This document shows, one piece after another, positions 1-9,370 of a stretch of DNA of 64,000 nt. Under the pieces are notes generated by a model. It was given only the letters and a program-made list of their open reading frames with translations. It did no database searches and was not told the origin of the DNA. Position numbers and translations under genes: made by a program. The stretch is from Sphingobacterium sp. UGAL515B_05 (GTDB lineage: Bacteria > Bacteroidota > Bacteroidia > Sphingobacteriales > Sphingobacteriaceae): positions 1,736,001-1,800,000 of the forward strand of contig NZ_CP109907.1 in the NCBI RefSeq assembly GCF_033097525.1, given 5' to 3'. Each line of letters starts with the position of its first letter. The first letter of the stretch is position 1.

Positions 1-278
1 GGGAATATGATAATCTCATTTTCATCTATTGCCTTTTGAACGAATTTTGTATAATCGTACTTACCTTGCTTATCAAAATTATTTGGAAGGTAATTATCCA
101 CTTTAGTAGCTTTACTTTCTAAATAAGAGATATTGTCCCGTTTCTTATTATATATTAAAAATGAACTTTTCGGCTTGGTATAGGTAAAAGAATTTTGAGA
201 AAAAATGCTTAAAGAATAAGTTATCAATATAATTACTATAAAAAACCTTTTTAAAAAGATTATTGAGACATTTTTCAT
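1..278 (-). CDS. Secreted protein, N-terminal part (possible pectate-lyase-like beta-helix protein)
   Basis: The reading frame opens at an ATG at 278 and runs off the left edge after about 92 codons without a stop. The N-terminus has a basic start, a hydrophobic stretch and a likely signal peptidase site after SIFSQ, so the product is probably exported. Around residues 60-92 the pattern DNYLPNNFDKQGKYDYTKF, then VQKAIDENEIIIFP, resembles the opening of pectate-lyase-superfamily beta-helix proteins (an Asp-rich start, an 'xxAIxxA'-like helix, then a strand ending in Pro). That family call is inferred from the pattern only. It starts 10 nt after the preceding glycosyltransferase, so it is probably the next gene of the same operon, and could act on the locus polysaccharide. 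Confidence 0.6.
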   Translation of the reverse strand, partial: MKNVSIIFLKRFFIVIILITYSLSIFSQNSFTYTKPKSSFLIYNKKRDNISYLESKATKVDNYLPNNFDKQGKYDYTKFVQKAIDENEIIIF

Positions 279-288
279 ATTACTCGTT

Positions 289-1404
289 TTATGTGTTAAT
301 TTTTTGAATTTCTTTACAAAGAATATCTTTAAACGCCTCAGATGATAAAAGATCTTGATAAGTTGATAGACAGTTTTCTTTGTAATCTATGGTCGATTCG
401 CTGACAACATATTTTTCTAGAACTCTAATTAGACTATCTATATTATTATCATCAAAAATAAAACCATTATAACCTTCACGAATGTAAAACCTTGTTCCAC
501 AGTCATTGGAGCAAATCGCAGGTACACCATTGGCAATTGACTCCAAGACAGATATGCTGGCTGGCTCATTTGTCGCTGGTAAAATAAATAAATCAGATGC
601 TTGATAATAATTATCCATCAACTCATGTGAGACATTAACTAGTATCTTTGTAAGATGATCAATCCCTCTCTCCTTTATAAAAAGTACAACCTTTTCATAA
701 TACTCTTTGTGCGCTTCATTGCTAACTTCTCCAATAATTGTTAAATTTAATTTATATCCCTTTGCAGACAGCTTGGTTATAGCTTCCAACAAAAGAAGTA
801 AATTTTTACGCTTTACAAATTTACCGATAGTTAGCAACCTCAATACATCATTTCTTTCTTTATTTAAAAGTTCAACCTTTTTTTGGGGTATAACGAACGG
901 AACGAACTTTAATTTTTCGGGAATTTTGTATTCCTTATTTACATAACCTTCCAATGGCGATATCCAAATTGATTTAAATAACATATTTACTAAATTAATA
1001 CTGAAAAGTCTAAATTTAGAATACTCTTGATTTACAATAATTTGAGAATAGATAATAAGCCTAATACCTAAAATTCTTGAACATATCGCAGCAAGTAAAG
1101 AAAAATATCGAGAAACATCCCTAACTACAATATAGTCAGGCTTTTCTCTTCTTAAATAATTGAAATAAGAAACAATTTTTGGAAAAGATTTGGGAGAGTT
1201 TGCTTTATGATCACCAAAAATGCGAATTAAAAATCTAGAAAGAATACTTTGTTTAAATACAATTGGAATTACTTCCGAATAATTTTCGGTATGTCCTTTA
1301 AGAGTTGAATGCACTTCGATAGAGCAGTTCAAATCATATTTCAACGTTTTAACCCATCCTACCATATTTGTATGATATCGGGGAACAATAAAAAACACCT
1401 TCAT
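289..1404 (-). CDS. Glycosyltransferase, GT4-type (GT-B fold)
   Basis: The 371-residue protein has the two-domain layout of GT4 retaining glycosyltransferases. The second domain begins near residue 190 with TIGKFVKRKNLLLLLEA. Near residues 280-290 it has the E-x7-E motif (EPASISVLE), which in this family contacts the nucleotide-sugar donor. There is no signal peptide, so it should work on the cytoplasmic face of the inner membrane, adding one sugar to a lipid-linked repeat unit. It lies 3 nt after the EpsG-like polymerase and shares its AT-rich composition. Donor and acceptor cannot be read from the sequence. Confidence 0.88.
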   Translation of the reverse strand: MKVFFIVPRYHTNMVGWVKTLKYDLNCSIEVHSTLKGHTENYSEVIPIVFKQSILSRFLIRIFGDHKANSPKSFPKIVSYFNYLRREKPDYIVVRDVSRYFSLLAAICSRILGIRLIIYSQIIVNQEYSKFRLFSINLVNMLFKSIWISPLEGYVNKEYKIPEKLKFVPFVIPQKKVELLNKERNDVLRLLTIGKFVKRKNLLLLLEAITKLSAKGYKLNLTIIGEVSNEAHKEYYEKVVLFIKERGIDHLTKILVNVSHELMDNYYQASDLFILPATNEPASISVLESIANGVPAICSNDCGTRFYIREGYNGFIFDDNNIDSLIRVLEKYVVSESTIDYKENCLSTYQDLLSSEAFKDILCKEIQKINT

Positions 1405-1407
1405 ATA

Positions 1408-2628
1408 TTAAAATAAGAGATTACCAATATTTAAATCATCATCTATAAACGAATAGATCGTGAATATGTTGGAAAGCAATTTGCCAATCCCTACCAACGG
1501 AAAAATATATCGTAATACATTTAGGCAAAAGGCTAATAAAATCATTATTTTTAAAATTGTTATATATTTCTGATGCTCTTGAAATTTAACTTCAAGCTTT
1601 GCAACGATTATTATTAAACTTCCCCAAATAAATGACATTCCTATATAAATGAACCTACCGACACTGGGTACGTTGCTAATTAAATTGAAAAATCCAACAA
1701 ATGCGAAAGAAAACAAAATTACTCTATAAATATTCCTATCACTCTTTAGTATAACATTATATTTTTTTAGAAGGTATAAAACAAAAATATATAGGCTCAA
1801 ATTATAAATAGTATTAAACAACCAAATTATTCGCCCACCTTCTTGAACTGATGCATCTGCGTTTAGATAGGCAGAAGTTCTACTTGAAAACATCTCAGGC
1901 AAAAAATCTAAAAACTGAAAAAAAAAAGTAAAATCGAAAAAAAAGCTAAATAAACTAAAATAAAATAACGCGAAGACGGAATTCTCGAATCTAATAAATA
2001 TCAACAAAAATGCAGTTATTATAATCAGAAAAAGAAATGAAAAATGAATAAATGGTAAAACAATCAATAAATACAATCGATTATATTTTTTTTCAAAAAT
2101 AACTGGAAGCATCATATATATATAGACTTGGGTAGCAAACCAGAAGTCAAAGCCATTTATATACCATACAGGTATAGTAAGTATAAATCCTCCCAATAAC
2201 CAAGTAAGATCATAACTCGAATTTCTAATAATCTGAATGAAGTAATTTAGGTTTCTGGACTGGAAATAACCAAAACAAAAGCCATAAGCAGCATATAGAT
2301 AATGATAATCTCGCGTAAATTGAGATACAATAAAGCTTATTAAGTCACTGATGATTTCTATATGATTTCTATTACTTAAAAAATTAGAAAATAAATAGTC
2401 AATGGTAACGTTATTATCATACAGATAATAAAATCTACCGACGTAAACTATAGCGTCATTAGTACCAGATTGAAAATTTAAATCAATACAAAATCCAAAA
2501 AAAGCACAAAACATCCAAAAAATATTTTTGACACTTGGATTCTTATACTTCTTTAAAGCGATAAAAAGCGAGAGTATGGGGCTTACTAAAAAAAATAGTA
2601 AATAATTAAGATATCTAGATTGTCTCAT
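1408..2628 (-). CDS. EpsG/Wzy-type polysaccharide polymerase
   Basis: This 406-residue protein is almost entirely hydrophobic, with roughly ten predicted membrane segments. The N-terminal part contains FQSGTNDAIVYVGRFYYLYD after the first helices, close to the GxDxxxY-type periplasmic motif of EpsG family proteins. EpsG proteins are thought to polymerise repeat units on the outer face of the inner membrane. It overlaps the upstream glycosyltransferase by 14 nt, which supports co-transcription and translational coupling. Between two glycosyltransferases and downstream of a flippase, it is the best candidate for the polymerase of this locus. A ligase-like role cannot be excluded. Confidence 0.75.
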   Translation of the reverse strand: MRQSRYLNYLLFFLVSPILSLFIALKKYKNPSVKNIFWMFCAFFGFCIDLNFQSGTNDAIVYVGRFYYLYDNNVTIDYLFSNFLSNRNHIEIISDLISFIVSQFTRDYHYLYAAYGFCFGYFQSRNLNYFIQIIRNSSYDLTWLLGGFILTIPVWYINGFDFWFATQVYIYMMLPVIFEKKYNRLYLLIVLPFIHFSFLFLIIITAFLLIFIRFENSVFALFYFSLFSFFFDFTFFFQFLDFLPEMFSSRTSAYLNADASVQEGGRIIWLFNTIYNLSLYIFVLYLLKKYNVILKSDRNIYRVILFSFAFVGFFNLISNVPSVGRFIYIGMSFIWGSLIIIVAKLEVKFQEHQKYITILKIMILLAFCLNVLRYIFPLVGIGKLLSNIFTIYSFIDDDLNIGNLLF

Positions 2629-3703
2629 TTCCTATATTAATGAATTTTTGAGAAATTTTGTGAATATCAAATAAATCTAAATCGACCACCGTCTGTTCTA
2701 AAAAATTCTTATTCATAAACTGTTCTAGTCTATAGTCCACCTTATTATTCTCCAATACCAAAATTGGGCGGCCTGCAATAGCATAATCAATTAATTTACT
2801 AGGGGATTGCACACCGCCATCGTTGTTGATTGAGATTAAAAAATCTAATTGACTAAGTTTATTTATTAATAAATCTCTATTAATAAATCCAGTTAATATA
2901 AATCTTTTATCATCCGCTGGAATATAGTCTCTGACCCATTTACTATTTGTATAAATATAAAATTTAAAATCTTTATTAGATTTGCTCAAATATGTAAGTA
3001 ATTCTTTCGGATCTCTCTTATCTTTATAAAAATTACCCGCATAGGCAAATGATATAGGCGAATTTTCAACATATAGCTCTCTAAACTTCATGTCTTTTGC
3101 TACATCAAAACCTTGTGGGATAATATGAAATTTGTTTAAATAAATAGGATCATATGAATTCAAAGAAATGTCAACTGGAACAGTAACATAATCTACCTTC
3201 TTGTAAAAAAGATTATCAAGAGATTTAAATATAGATGAATATTTTCTAAATGGATTGTTATAAAAAGGGTCTCCACAGTCAGCGATCCATTTGGTTATTC
3301 TATTTTTTCTTTTATCTCGAAGATATGCGATTCCCCAATTTATCGAGTGAGGTTTTGCTATACTAATAATAAAATTTGCAGAAACGATCTTTCTAGCGTT
3401 TAGCAAAATGGTAAAGAAAATGAGTGAGTCTGGGAAATTTAACTTTTCAGATTGTCCCAATTTTGTTAGAGCCCCATTTAAGATTTTCAATAAATACTTC
3501 CCTGGACTAGAAAATAAATATGAGCTAAAATGATTAATCTTAACACCATTTTCTGCACTAAAGTTTGCATGTTCTTTATTAAAGAATGTTAGAACCTCCA
3601 CGTCGTGACCATTTGCAGATAGGGCCTTCGCCAATTCTGTAGCCCTAAAAGATCTTGGGCCAAGTTGGGGGAAGAAAGACTTAGTTACGATTAAGATCTT
3701 CAT
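2615..3703 (-). CDS. Glycosyltransferase, GT4-like
   Basis: The 362-residue protein starts MKILIVTKSFFPQLGPRSFR, typical of GT4 enzymes (first strand of the N-terminal Rossmann domain, then a Gly-rich acceptor loop). The C-terminal half has the donor-binding region with GGVQSPSKLIDYAIAGRPIL near residues 297-316. The usual first Glu of the E-x7-E motif is replaced by Gln/Ser here, an atypical donor site. The Pro-Arg-Ser loop near residue 17 is common in glycosyltransferases of uronate-rich capsules. The 3' end overlaps the polymerase, and its start overlaps the end of the acyltransferase by 4 nt. Confidence 0.82.
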   Translation of the reverse strand: MKILIVTKSFFPQLGPRSFRATELAKALSANGHDVEVLTFFNKEHANFSAENGVKINHFSSYLFSSPGKYLLKILNGALTKLGQSEKLNFPDSLIFFTILLNARKIVSANFIISIAKPHSINWGIAYLRDKRKNRITKWIADCGDPFYNNPFRKYSSIFKSLDNLFYKKVDYVTVPVDISLNSYDPIYLNKFHIIPQGFDVAKDMKFRELYVENSPISFAYAGNFYKDKRDPKELLTYLSKSNKDFKFYIYTNSKWVRDYIPADDKRFILTGFINRDLLINKLSQLDFLISINNDGGVQSPSKLIDYAIAGRPILVLENNKVDYRLEQFMNKNFLEQTVVDLDLFDIHKISQKFINIGNETI

Positions 3704-4302
3704 TTGTAATTTTTTAAATAAAAATCTGATTTCTCAAATTCACTTTTCGGAATAAATCCATAAAACTCATATTTATCTTTCCAAGGTACGAATTTATCCT
3801 TATCTAAATACTTAATTACCTTTGCTGGAACACCTCCTATTACACAAAACCCTTCAGGAAAACTCTTTGTGACAACACTTCCAGCCGCGACTATAGTGCG
3901 TGTTCCCAATTCCACCCCCGGTAAGACGACACTATTCATTCCGACCCAACTATATGCCCCTATTACTACAGATTCTTTATTACTTATTCTTTGGTCATAT
4001 AAATCATGGTTTGAACTTAAAATTCCTACATTAGGAGCTAATTGAACATAATCTCCAATATAAACCTTTCCTGCTCCTTGAATATAGTTTCCAGGTCGAC
4101 CAATTATACAATTAATACCAACAAAAACGTTTCCAGGATTTGCTACTAAACAATTTTTATGTTTTGGCCAGTAACGATTTTTTCTTAATAAACCAAGTTT
4201 ATATTTAAGCAAATCGAAATATCCAACCTGAATATTAGATTTGCAAAATTTCTTATAAAGAAGAAAATATGGGATAAGATGGCTTATAGCATTTTTAATC
4301 AT
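3700..4302 (-). CDS. Hexapeptide-repeat O-acyltransferase (LbH fold)
   Basis: The 200-residue protein shows imperfect hexapeptide repeats from about residue 60 to 170 (GINCIIGRPGNYIQGAGKVY, then IGDYVQLAPNVGIL and GAYSWVGMNSVVLPGVELG). These build a left-handed beta-helix. The SSNHDLYD segment near residue 97 supplies the His expected as general base in acetyltransferases of the serine-acetyltransferase/NodL group. The C-terminal GGVPAKVIKYLDKD tail is also typical. The enzyme should transfer an acetyl group from acetyl-CoA to a sugar of the repeat unit. It lies between the flippase (2 nt upstream) and a glycosyltransferase (4-nt overlap). Confidence 0.85.
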   Translation of the reverse strand: MIKNAISHLIPYFLLYKKFCKSNIQVGYFDLLKYKLGLLRKNRYWPKHKNCLVANPGNVFVGINCIIGRPGNYIQGAGKVYIGDYVQLAPNVGILSSNHDLYDQRISNKESVVIGAYSWVGMNSVVLPGVELGTRTIVAAGSVVTKSFPEGFCVIGGVPAKVIKYLDKDKFVPWKDKYEFYGFIPKSEFEKSDFYLKNYK

Positions 4303-4304
4303 AT

Positions 4305-5783
4305 CTATCTATATTTTTTCATTAAGGGTTTTACAATTGATAGATAATCTATATTTCTGTATCTGCTCCATAAAATAAAAAAGATGAGATAAAGTAATGA
4401 CCCTATAATTATTACAGCAAAGTTTTCCAATTTAATAAAGCTGATTAGATATCTAAACAAAAATAGAAAAGATAAAGCTGGGATAGCTAAATCAAATATC
4501 AATTTTATTGGAAACAGATCTTTTAATGAAACCTTAAAATATTTGGAAATAAAGACTAATATAGCAATAATTCTACCAATTTGTGATAAACAGGATACTA
4601 TACTAATTAACACAGGGTTTGTGGTAAAGTGTACACATAAAAAATCAAGAGTAACTAGTATTATGGCACTTATCATATGAACCCTAAAATAATGTTTCTC
4701 ACCACCGATAGTAAGCATTAATGGTCCGTAAGCTATTAGATTAAAAAAACTTCCGATTAATTTTACCTGAAAGTAAATACTTGATGCTTGATATGCATCA
4801 CCATATAAAAAAACTACTATTAGATCTGAAAAACAAAAGAAATAAATCAATATTGGATAAACTAACATTGCTGATTTCTTAAAAACTGAATGCCATATTC
4901 CTAAAATTTCATTATTCGAGCTACTTTTATTTTCAAAGACTTTCTTTGAAAATATTGGATATAATACTACAGAAGATGCAGAAATTATCATAGAGATAAA
5001 GGGCAATTCTATAGAACCATTTGAAAATTCCGCAAAAACCTCATTCCCATAATATCTACTAATAAAAAACTGATCAGTAGAACTGATAATTACCCCCCAA
5101 ATACTAGCCCCCATAATAGGTAGAGTATAGGAGAAAATATTTTTATATGAAAGATTCGTGTTCCTCTTTGTTAAACCTTTTAAAGGCAAATTTTTGAAGT
5201 AAATAGCTACAACAAAGTTAATTAGAGAAGCAAAAACAAACCCAATAATTGCATGCTTAACTGTTCCTTTAAATAGAATTACTGGTAAAACCACACATAT
5301 CAACATAAACACTTTCGACAAAATATTATAGATTGCTAAAAATTTAGTCTTTCTGTATGTTGATAATATACCGTCTAATCCCATGGTAGGAAGCATTAAA
5401 AAAGGTACTATACTAAAAATTTTCAATAAATCATTTAACTCTTCATTACCCAAAAACTTTGAAATATACTCTGATAAAAAATATATAACAAAACCAAAAA
5501 GCGCTCCATTTAAGAATAAAATTGAATTCAATTTATTAATAATAGTTTTTGCCTCCTCTTTATCAAATCGAGGCAAGAAATAACTGAAGGCCTTTGGAAC
5601 TCCTAAGGTAAAAGCGATAGTTAATGAATTGTATACATATATTACTTGTTTATAGGTACCATACTCATCTTTTAAGAAGTAGCGACTCAAGATCATCGAA
5701 CTAACGATTGTAAATCCGAATGAAGCTAAACTTCCCATCATTATCCAAAACGTTTGGACTGTATTATTTGACTCTTTTGTCAT
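4305..5783 (-). CDS. Polysaccharide flippase (Wzx/MOP superfamily)
   Basis: This 492-residue integral membrane protein has about 12-14 hydrophobic segments. Its N-terminus (SLASFGFTIVSSMILSRYFL, then KDEYGTYKQVIYVYNSL) matches the conserved start of oligosaccharide flippases, where a Gly-Tyr-Gly/EYGxY motif follows the first helix. Wzx proteins move the undecaprenyl-linked repeat unit across the inner membrane. It is the first gene of the AT-rich assembly part of this locus and is followed at 2-nt spacing by the acyltransferase. Upstream lies a 221-bp AT-rich gap before wecC. A second, only distantly similar flippase is at 25863-27167, so two export routes are encoded. Confidence 0.88.
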   Translation of the reverse strand: MTKESNNTVQTFWIMMGSLASFGFTIVSSMILSRYFLKDEYGTYKQVIYVYNSLTIAFTLGVPKAFSYFLPRFDKEEAKTIINKLNSILFLNGALFGFVIYFLSEYISKFLGNEELNDLLKIFSIVPFLMLPTMGLDGILSTYRKTKFLAIYNILSKVFMLICVVLPVILFKGTVKHAIIGFVFASLINFVVAIYFKNLPLKGLTKRNTNLSYKNIFSYTLPIMGASIWGVIISSTDQFFISRYYGNEVFAEFSNGSIELPFISMIISASSVVLYPIFSKKVFENKSSSNNEILGIWHSVFKKSAMLVYPILIYFFCFSDLIVVFLYGDAYQASSIYFQVKLIGSFFNLIAYGPLMLTIGGEKHYFRVHMISAIILVTLDFLCVHFTTNPVLISIVSCLSQIGRIIAILVFISKYFKVSLKDLFPIKLIFDLAIPALSFLFLFRYLISFIKLENFAVIIIGSLLYLIFFILWSRYRNIDYLSIVKPLMKKYR

Positions 5784-6004
5784 TTATTATTTTAATCAAC
5801 TATTATGTATTCAACATTAATTTGCATTATTTTAAATTTTCAAATTTTTATAGCACTGTTCAATTTTAAATAGGAAAATAAAATTGAAGACCAAACGATA
5901 ACTTTTAAAATGTTTATTTTCAATTAATCTGTATTTAGAAATTTGAAAAATTGTATTTTCATTCGGTTTTATCAATAATAGTTGATTCCTATCCAAATTA
6001 CCTA

Positions 6005-7213
6005 TTATAGATGAACTCCACAAAAATCCAAAACAATTTTATCACTAGAAATACTCATATTCTTAAATTCCTTGTGCGCAACCAGAAATACAATTATATC
6101 CGATCGATCGACGGCTTCTTGATAATTTGTTAACTTAAATAAGCTATGTTCACTAATATTTGGTTCTACAATATAATATTCCTCATCATTTGCGTCTTGA
6201 AGAATTCGTTGAACAATATATTTGGCAGGTGACTCTCTTAAATCATCGATGTTTGGTTTAAATGCCATGCCCATAAGTGCAATCTTAGGTTCTCTACTGT
6301 TTTTAAGTTGAAATTTCTTCCGCTCTTCCCTAACTTTTTCGGCACACCAAAAAGCTTTATGGTTATTAACCTCACGTGCTTTACTAATTATTCTTGATTC
6401 CAAAGGAAATTCAGACACAATAAAATATGGATCGACTGCTATACAATGGCCCCCCACCCCGCATCCAGGTTGTAAAATATTAACTCGAGGATGTTTATTT
6501 GCCAATTTTATTAACTCCCAAACATTAATGTCCGCTTTATCACAAATTAAAGATAATTCGTTTGCGAAAGCTATTTGTACATCACGTGATGAATTTTCAG
6601 TGAGCTTACACATTTCGGCAGTGCGTGCATTTGTAATATGTAGTTCACCTTTGACAAATTTGCTATAAAAAGCTATTGCTTTCTGAGACGACTCCTCATT
6701 AATACCACCAATCACACGATCATTATTTACTAACTCATACATTACATTTCCGGGCAAAACCCTCTCTGGGCAATAAGCTAAATAAATCTTACCTTCTAAC
6801 TCTGGTCTCTTCGAAAAAATAATACTCATCATTTTTTCGGTTGTACCTACTGGCGACGTAGATTCAATGATGTACAAATCGCCTTCCTTTAAAAGAGGTA
6901 TAATCCCTTCCGTAGCAGCCTGCACATAAGATATATCTGGTTCGTGATCTCCTTTAAAAGGAGTAGGAACAACTATCAAATAGGTATCAGCTAAGATAGC
7001 AGTTGTTGAAGCTTTCAAATAACCTTCAGCAACAGCTGAAGCTACCGCCTTATCTAAATCCGGCTCAACAATATGGATCTTTCCAGCATTGATTGTATCT
7101 ACTACATTTTGAGATATATCAACTCCATGTACAGGAATTTTATTATTTGCAATTAAAGCTGAGGTTGGCAACCCGATATACCCTAAACCTATTGTAACTA
7201 CTTTGGCATTCAT
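6005..7213 (-). CDS. wecC: UDP-N-acetyl-D-mannosamine dehydrogenase WecC
   Basis: The 402-residue protein has the N-terminal NAD-binding motif GLGYIGLPTSA (residues 8-18), the central UDP-sugar dehydrogenase helix region, and the catalytic Cys in GCGVGGHCIAVDPYF near residue 256. A C-terminal nucleotide-sugar-binding domain has GMAFKPNIDDLRESPA. These features, and the presence of wecB directly upstream (12-nt spacing), support oxidation of UDP-ManNAc to UDP-ManNAcA. The start is MNAKVVTIGLGYIG. The sequence resembles the WecC group more than the two Ugd-type dehydrogenases in the same locus. Confidence 0.92.
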   Translation of the reverse strand: MNAKVVTIGLGYIGLPTSALIANNKIPVHGVDISQNVVDTINAGKIHIVEPDLDKAVASAVAEGYLKASTTAILADTYLIVVPTPFKGDHEPDISYVQAATEGIIPLLKEGDLYIIESTSPVGTTEKMMSIIFSKRPELEGKIYLAYCPERVLPGNVMYELVNNDRVIGGINEESSQKAIAFYSKFVKGELHITNARTAEMCKLTENSSRDVQIAFANELSLICDKADINVWELIKLANKHPRVNILQPGCGVGGHCIAVDPYFIVSEFPLESRIISKAREVNNHKAFWCAEKVREERKKFQLKNSREPKIALMGMAFKPNIDDLRESPAKYIVQRILQDANDEEYYIVEPNISEHSLFKLTNYQEAVDRSDIIVFLVAHKEFKNMSISSDKIVLDFCGVHL

Positions 7214-7225
7214 ATATTATTGAGA

Positions 7226-8344
7226 TTATTTGGAAGTTATAAAATTAACAATGCGTTGGCAGGCTTTACCGTCTCCATAGGGATTATGTAAAGCTGTCAT
7301 TTTCAAATATCGATCCCTATCGTTTAATAAAGATTCTGTTTCTTTAACAATTAAATTTTTGTCAGTACCAACTAAAATTACTGTCCCCGCACTAACTGCT
7401 TCTGGTCTTTCTGTATTATTACGCATAACTAAAACGGGTTTCCCTATGCTAGGAGCTTCTTCTTGCACTCCTCCCGAATCTGTAATAATCATGTATGACT
7501 CATTCATCAGCCACACAAACGTGGGATAGGACAATGGTTCTACTAAGTGAATATTATCTACGTCAGATAATATTTCATATACTGGTTTTTTTACATTTGG
7601 ATTTAAATGAACCGGATAAATTATTTGAACATTCAGATTATTAATAGCAATTTCTTTTAATGCTTGACAAATATTTATAAATCCCTCTCCATGATTCTCT
7701 CTCCGGTGTCCAGTAACTAGAATAAGCTTTTTTGATCTGTCCACTAATTTTTTCAATCTTCCAATTTCTATATTTTCTAGATTTTTAACCCTATCAGTAC
7801 TTTCAAGTAAGGCATCTATAACTGTATTACCAGTAACCAGAATATCAGATTCGTTCACTCCTTCTCTTAAAAGATTGAGTTTAGCAGCTTCAGTGGGCGC
7901 AAAATGATAATCAGCAATCCGCCCAGTTAACTGTCTATTGATTTCCTCAGGAAAAGGAGATCTTTTATTATTAGTACGTAGGCCAGCTTCAACGTGACAA
8001 ACTTTCGCTCCCCCATAAAAAGACGCTATACTGCCTGCCATTGTTGTACTAGTATCTCCGTGTACGTATACATAATCCGGCTTGTACTCCTCTAGTATTG
8101 GCTTTAACCCTAAAATAATATCACATGTTAATCCAAAAAGATTTTGATTAGGTTTCATTAAATCTAAATCATAATCTGGAACAACATTGAAAAATAGTAA
8201 AACCTGATCAAGCATTTCTCTATGCTGAGCCGTTACACACACCTTAACATCAACATTGGTATTTTTCTTAAACTCGTTAACTAAAGGAGCCATTTTTATT
8301 GCTTCGGGTCTGGTCCCAAAAATTATTAAATTTTTTTGTTTCAT
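7226..8344 (-). CDS. wecB: UDP-N-acetylglucosamine 2-epimerase (non-hydrolysing), copy 1
   Basis: The 372-residue protein carries the expected motifs of the family: GTRPEAIKMAPL near the start, YVHGDTSTT near 95, VEAGLRT near 117, GHRRENHGEGF near 212 and ITDSGGVQEEAPSIGKPVL near 286. It interconverts UDP-GlcNAc and UDP-ManNAc in the cytoplasm and supplies WecC downstream. Its start overlaps the end of the upstream epimerase by 1 nt. A close paralogue lies at 21428-22546 in the second locus. The two proteins are very similar but differ throughout, so this is not a recent duplication. Confidence 0.94.
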   Translation of the reverse strand: MKQKNLIIFGTRPEAIKMAPLVNEFKKNTNVDVKVCVTAQHREMLDQVLLFFNVVPDYDLDLMKPNQNLFGLTCDIILGLKPILEEYKPDYVYVHGDTSTTMAGSIASFYGGAKVCHVEAGLRTNNKRSPFPEEINRQLTGRIADYHFAPTEAAKLNLLREGVNESDILVTGNTVIDALLESTDRVKNLENIEIGRLKKLVDRSKKLILVTGHRRENHGEGFINICQALKEIAINNLNVQIIYPVHLNPNVKKPVYEILSDVDNIHLVEPLSYPTFVWLMNESYMIITDSGGVQEEAPSIGKPVLVMRNNTERPEAVSAGTVILVGTDKNLIVKETESLLNDRDRYLKMTALHNPYGDGKACQRIVNFITSK

Positions 8345-9363
8345 TATGAATAGTATTGCTTAAACCAATCAACGAATTGTCTAACCCCATCATCCACGGA
8401 TGTAGAGCTTTGATACCCTAAATCATTTAATTTTTTTGTGTCAGCCCATGTCTTCGGTACATCACCGTCCTGCATGGGCAACATAATTTTTTCTGCTATT
8501 TGCCCTAGGCTATGCTCAAGCGACTTAATAAATTCTAAAAGCGATATAGGAGAACCATTGCCAATGTTAAAAATTTGGTATGGAGGTTTATCTTCTAAAG
8601 GAACAGGGTGATCCAAAGCAATTTTTATCCCACTTACAATATCATCAATATACGTAAAGTCACGACTCATGTTTCCATTATTAAATACCTTAATAGACTT
8701 TCCAGCAGTGATAGCATTTGCAAATAACATTGGAGCCATATCAGGCCGCCCCCATGGACCATAAACTGTAAAAAAGCGTAGACCAGTTGTTCGAATATTG
8801 TACAAATGACTGTACGAATACGCCATCAATTCATTACTTTTCTTAGTAGCAGCATACAAACTGATGGGTTTATCAACGACATCATCTTCTGAAAAAGGGA
8901 CTTTCTCATTCTCCCCATATACCGATGAACTCGATGCGTAAACCAAATGAGCTATTTTGTTATTACGGCAGCATTCAAGAACATTCAAAAACCCAACAAT
9001 ATTACTATCTATATAAGAAGTGGGGTTTTCGATGCTATAGCGCACACCAGCTTGAGCGGCCAAATTAATAACCGAATCAAATTGATATTTTTCAAATAAT
9101 ACAGGTAAATTTATACGATCTTGCAGGTTTAACTTGACAAATGTGAATCTTCCTTGGTAATTATTTGATTCCAAAATTATATTTTCAGAAGATATATCTA
9201 CATCATAAACCCCTAGTTGCCTTAGACGATCTAACTTTAAATTAACATCATAATAGTCATTAAGATTATCCAATCCAACGACAACATTTCCGTTGTCTAA
9301 AAGTGAACTTACTAAATGAAATCCAATGAATCCCGCAGCTCCGGTAACAAGTATAGTTTTCAT
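8344..9363 (-). CDS. UDP-glucuronate 4-epimerase-like SDR
   Basis: The 339-residue extended short-chain dehydrogenase has GAAGFIGFH at residues 8-16 and a YAATKK catalytic Tyr-x3-Lys near residue 170. The region DNLNDYYDVNLKLDRL after the second strand is characteristic of UDP-glucuronate 4-epimerases (CapI/LspL/GAE group), where this longer loop recognises the uronate. It should convert UDP-GlcA, made by the adjacent Ugd, into UDP-GalA. It starts 7 nt after Ugd ends. An epimerase acting on another UDP-sugar is possible but less likely given the loop and the neighbour. Confidence 0.85.
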   Translation of the reverse strand: MKTILVTGAAGFIGFHLVSSLLDNGNVVVGLDNLNDYYDVNLKLDRLRQLGVYDVDISSENIILESNNYQGRFTFVKLNLQDRINLPVLFEKYQFDSVINLAAQAGVRYSIENPTSYIDSNIVGFLNVLECCRNNKIAHLVYASSSSVYGENEKVPFSEDDVVDKPISLYAATKKSNELMAYSYSHLYNIRTTGLRFFTVYGPWGRPDMAPMLFANAITAGKSIKVFNNGNMSRDFTYIDDIVSGIKIALDHPVPLEDKPPYQIFNIGNGSPISLLEFIKSLEHSLGQIAEKIMLPMQDGDVPKTWADTKKLNDLGYQSSTSVDDGVRQFVDWFKQYYS

Positions 9364-9370
9364 ATTGCTT

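Noticed and set aside
5832..6023. 63-codon minus-strand frame between the flippase and wecC
   Set aside because: It overlaps the 3' end of wecC, is very AT-rich with Ile/Asn/Lys-biased residues and shows no motif. It is best read as intergenic.
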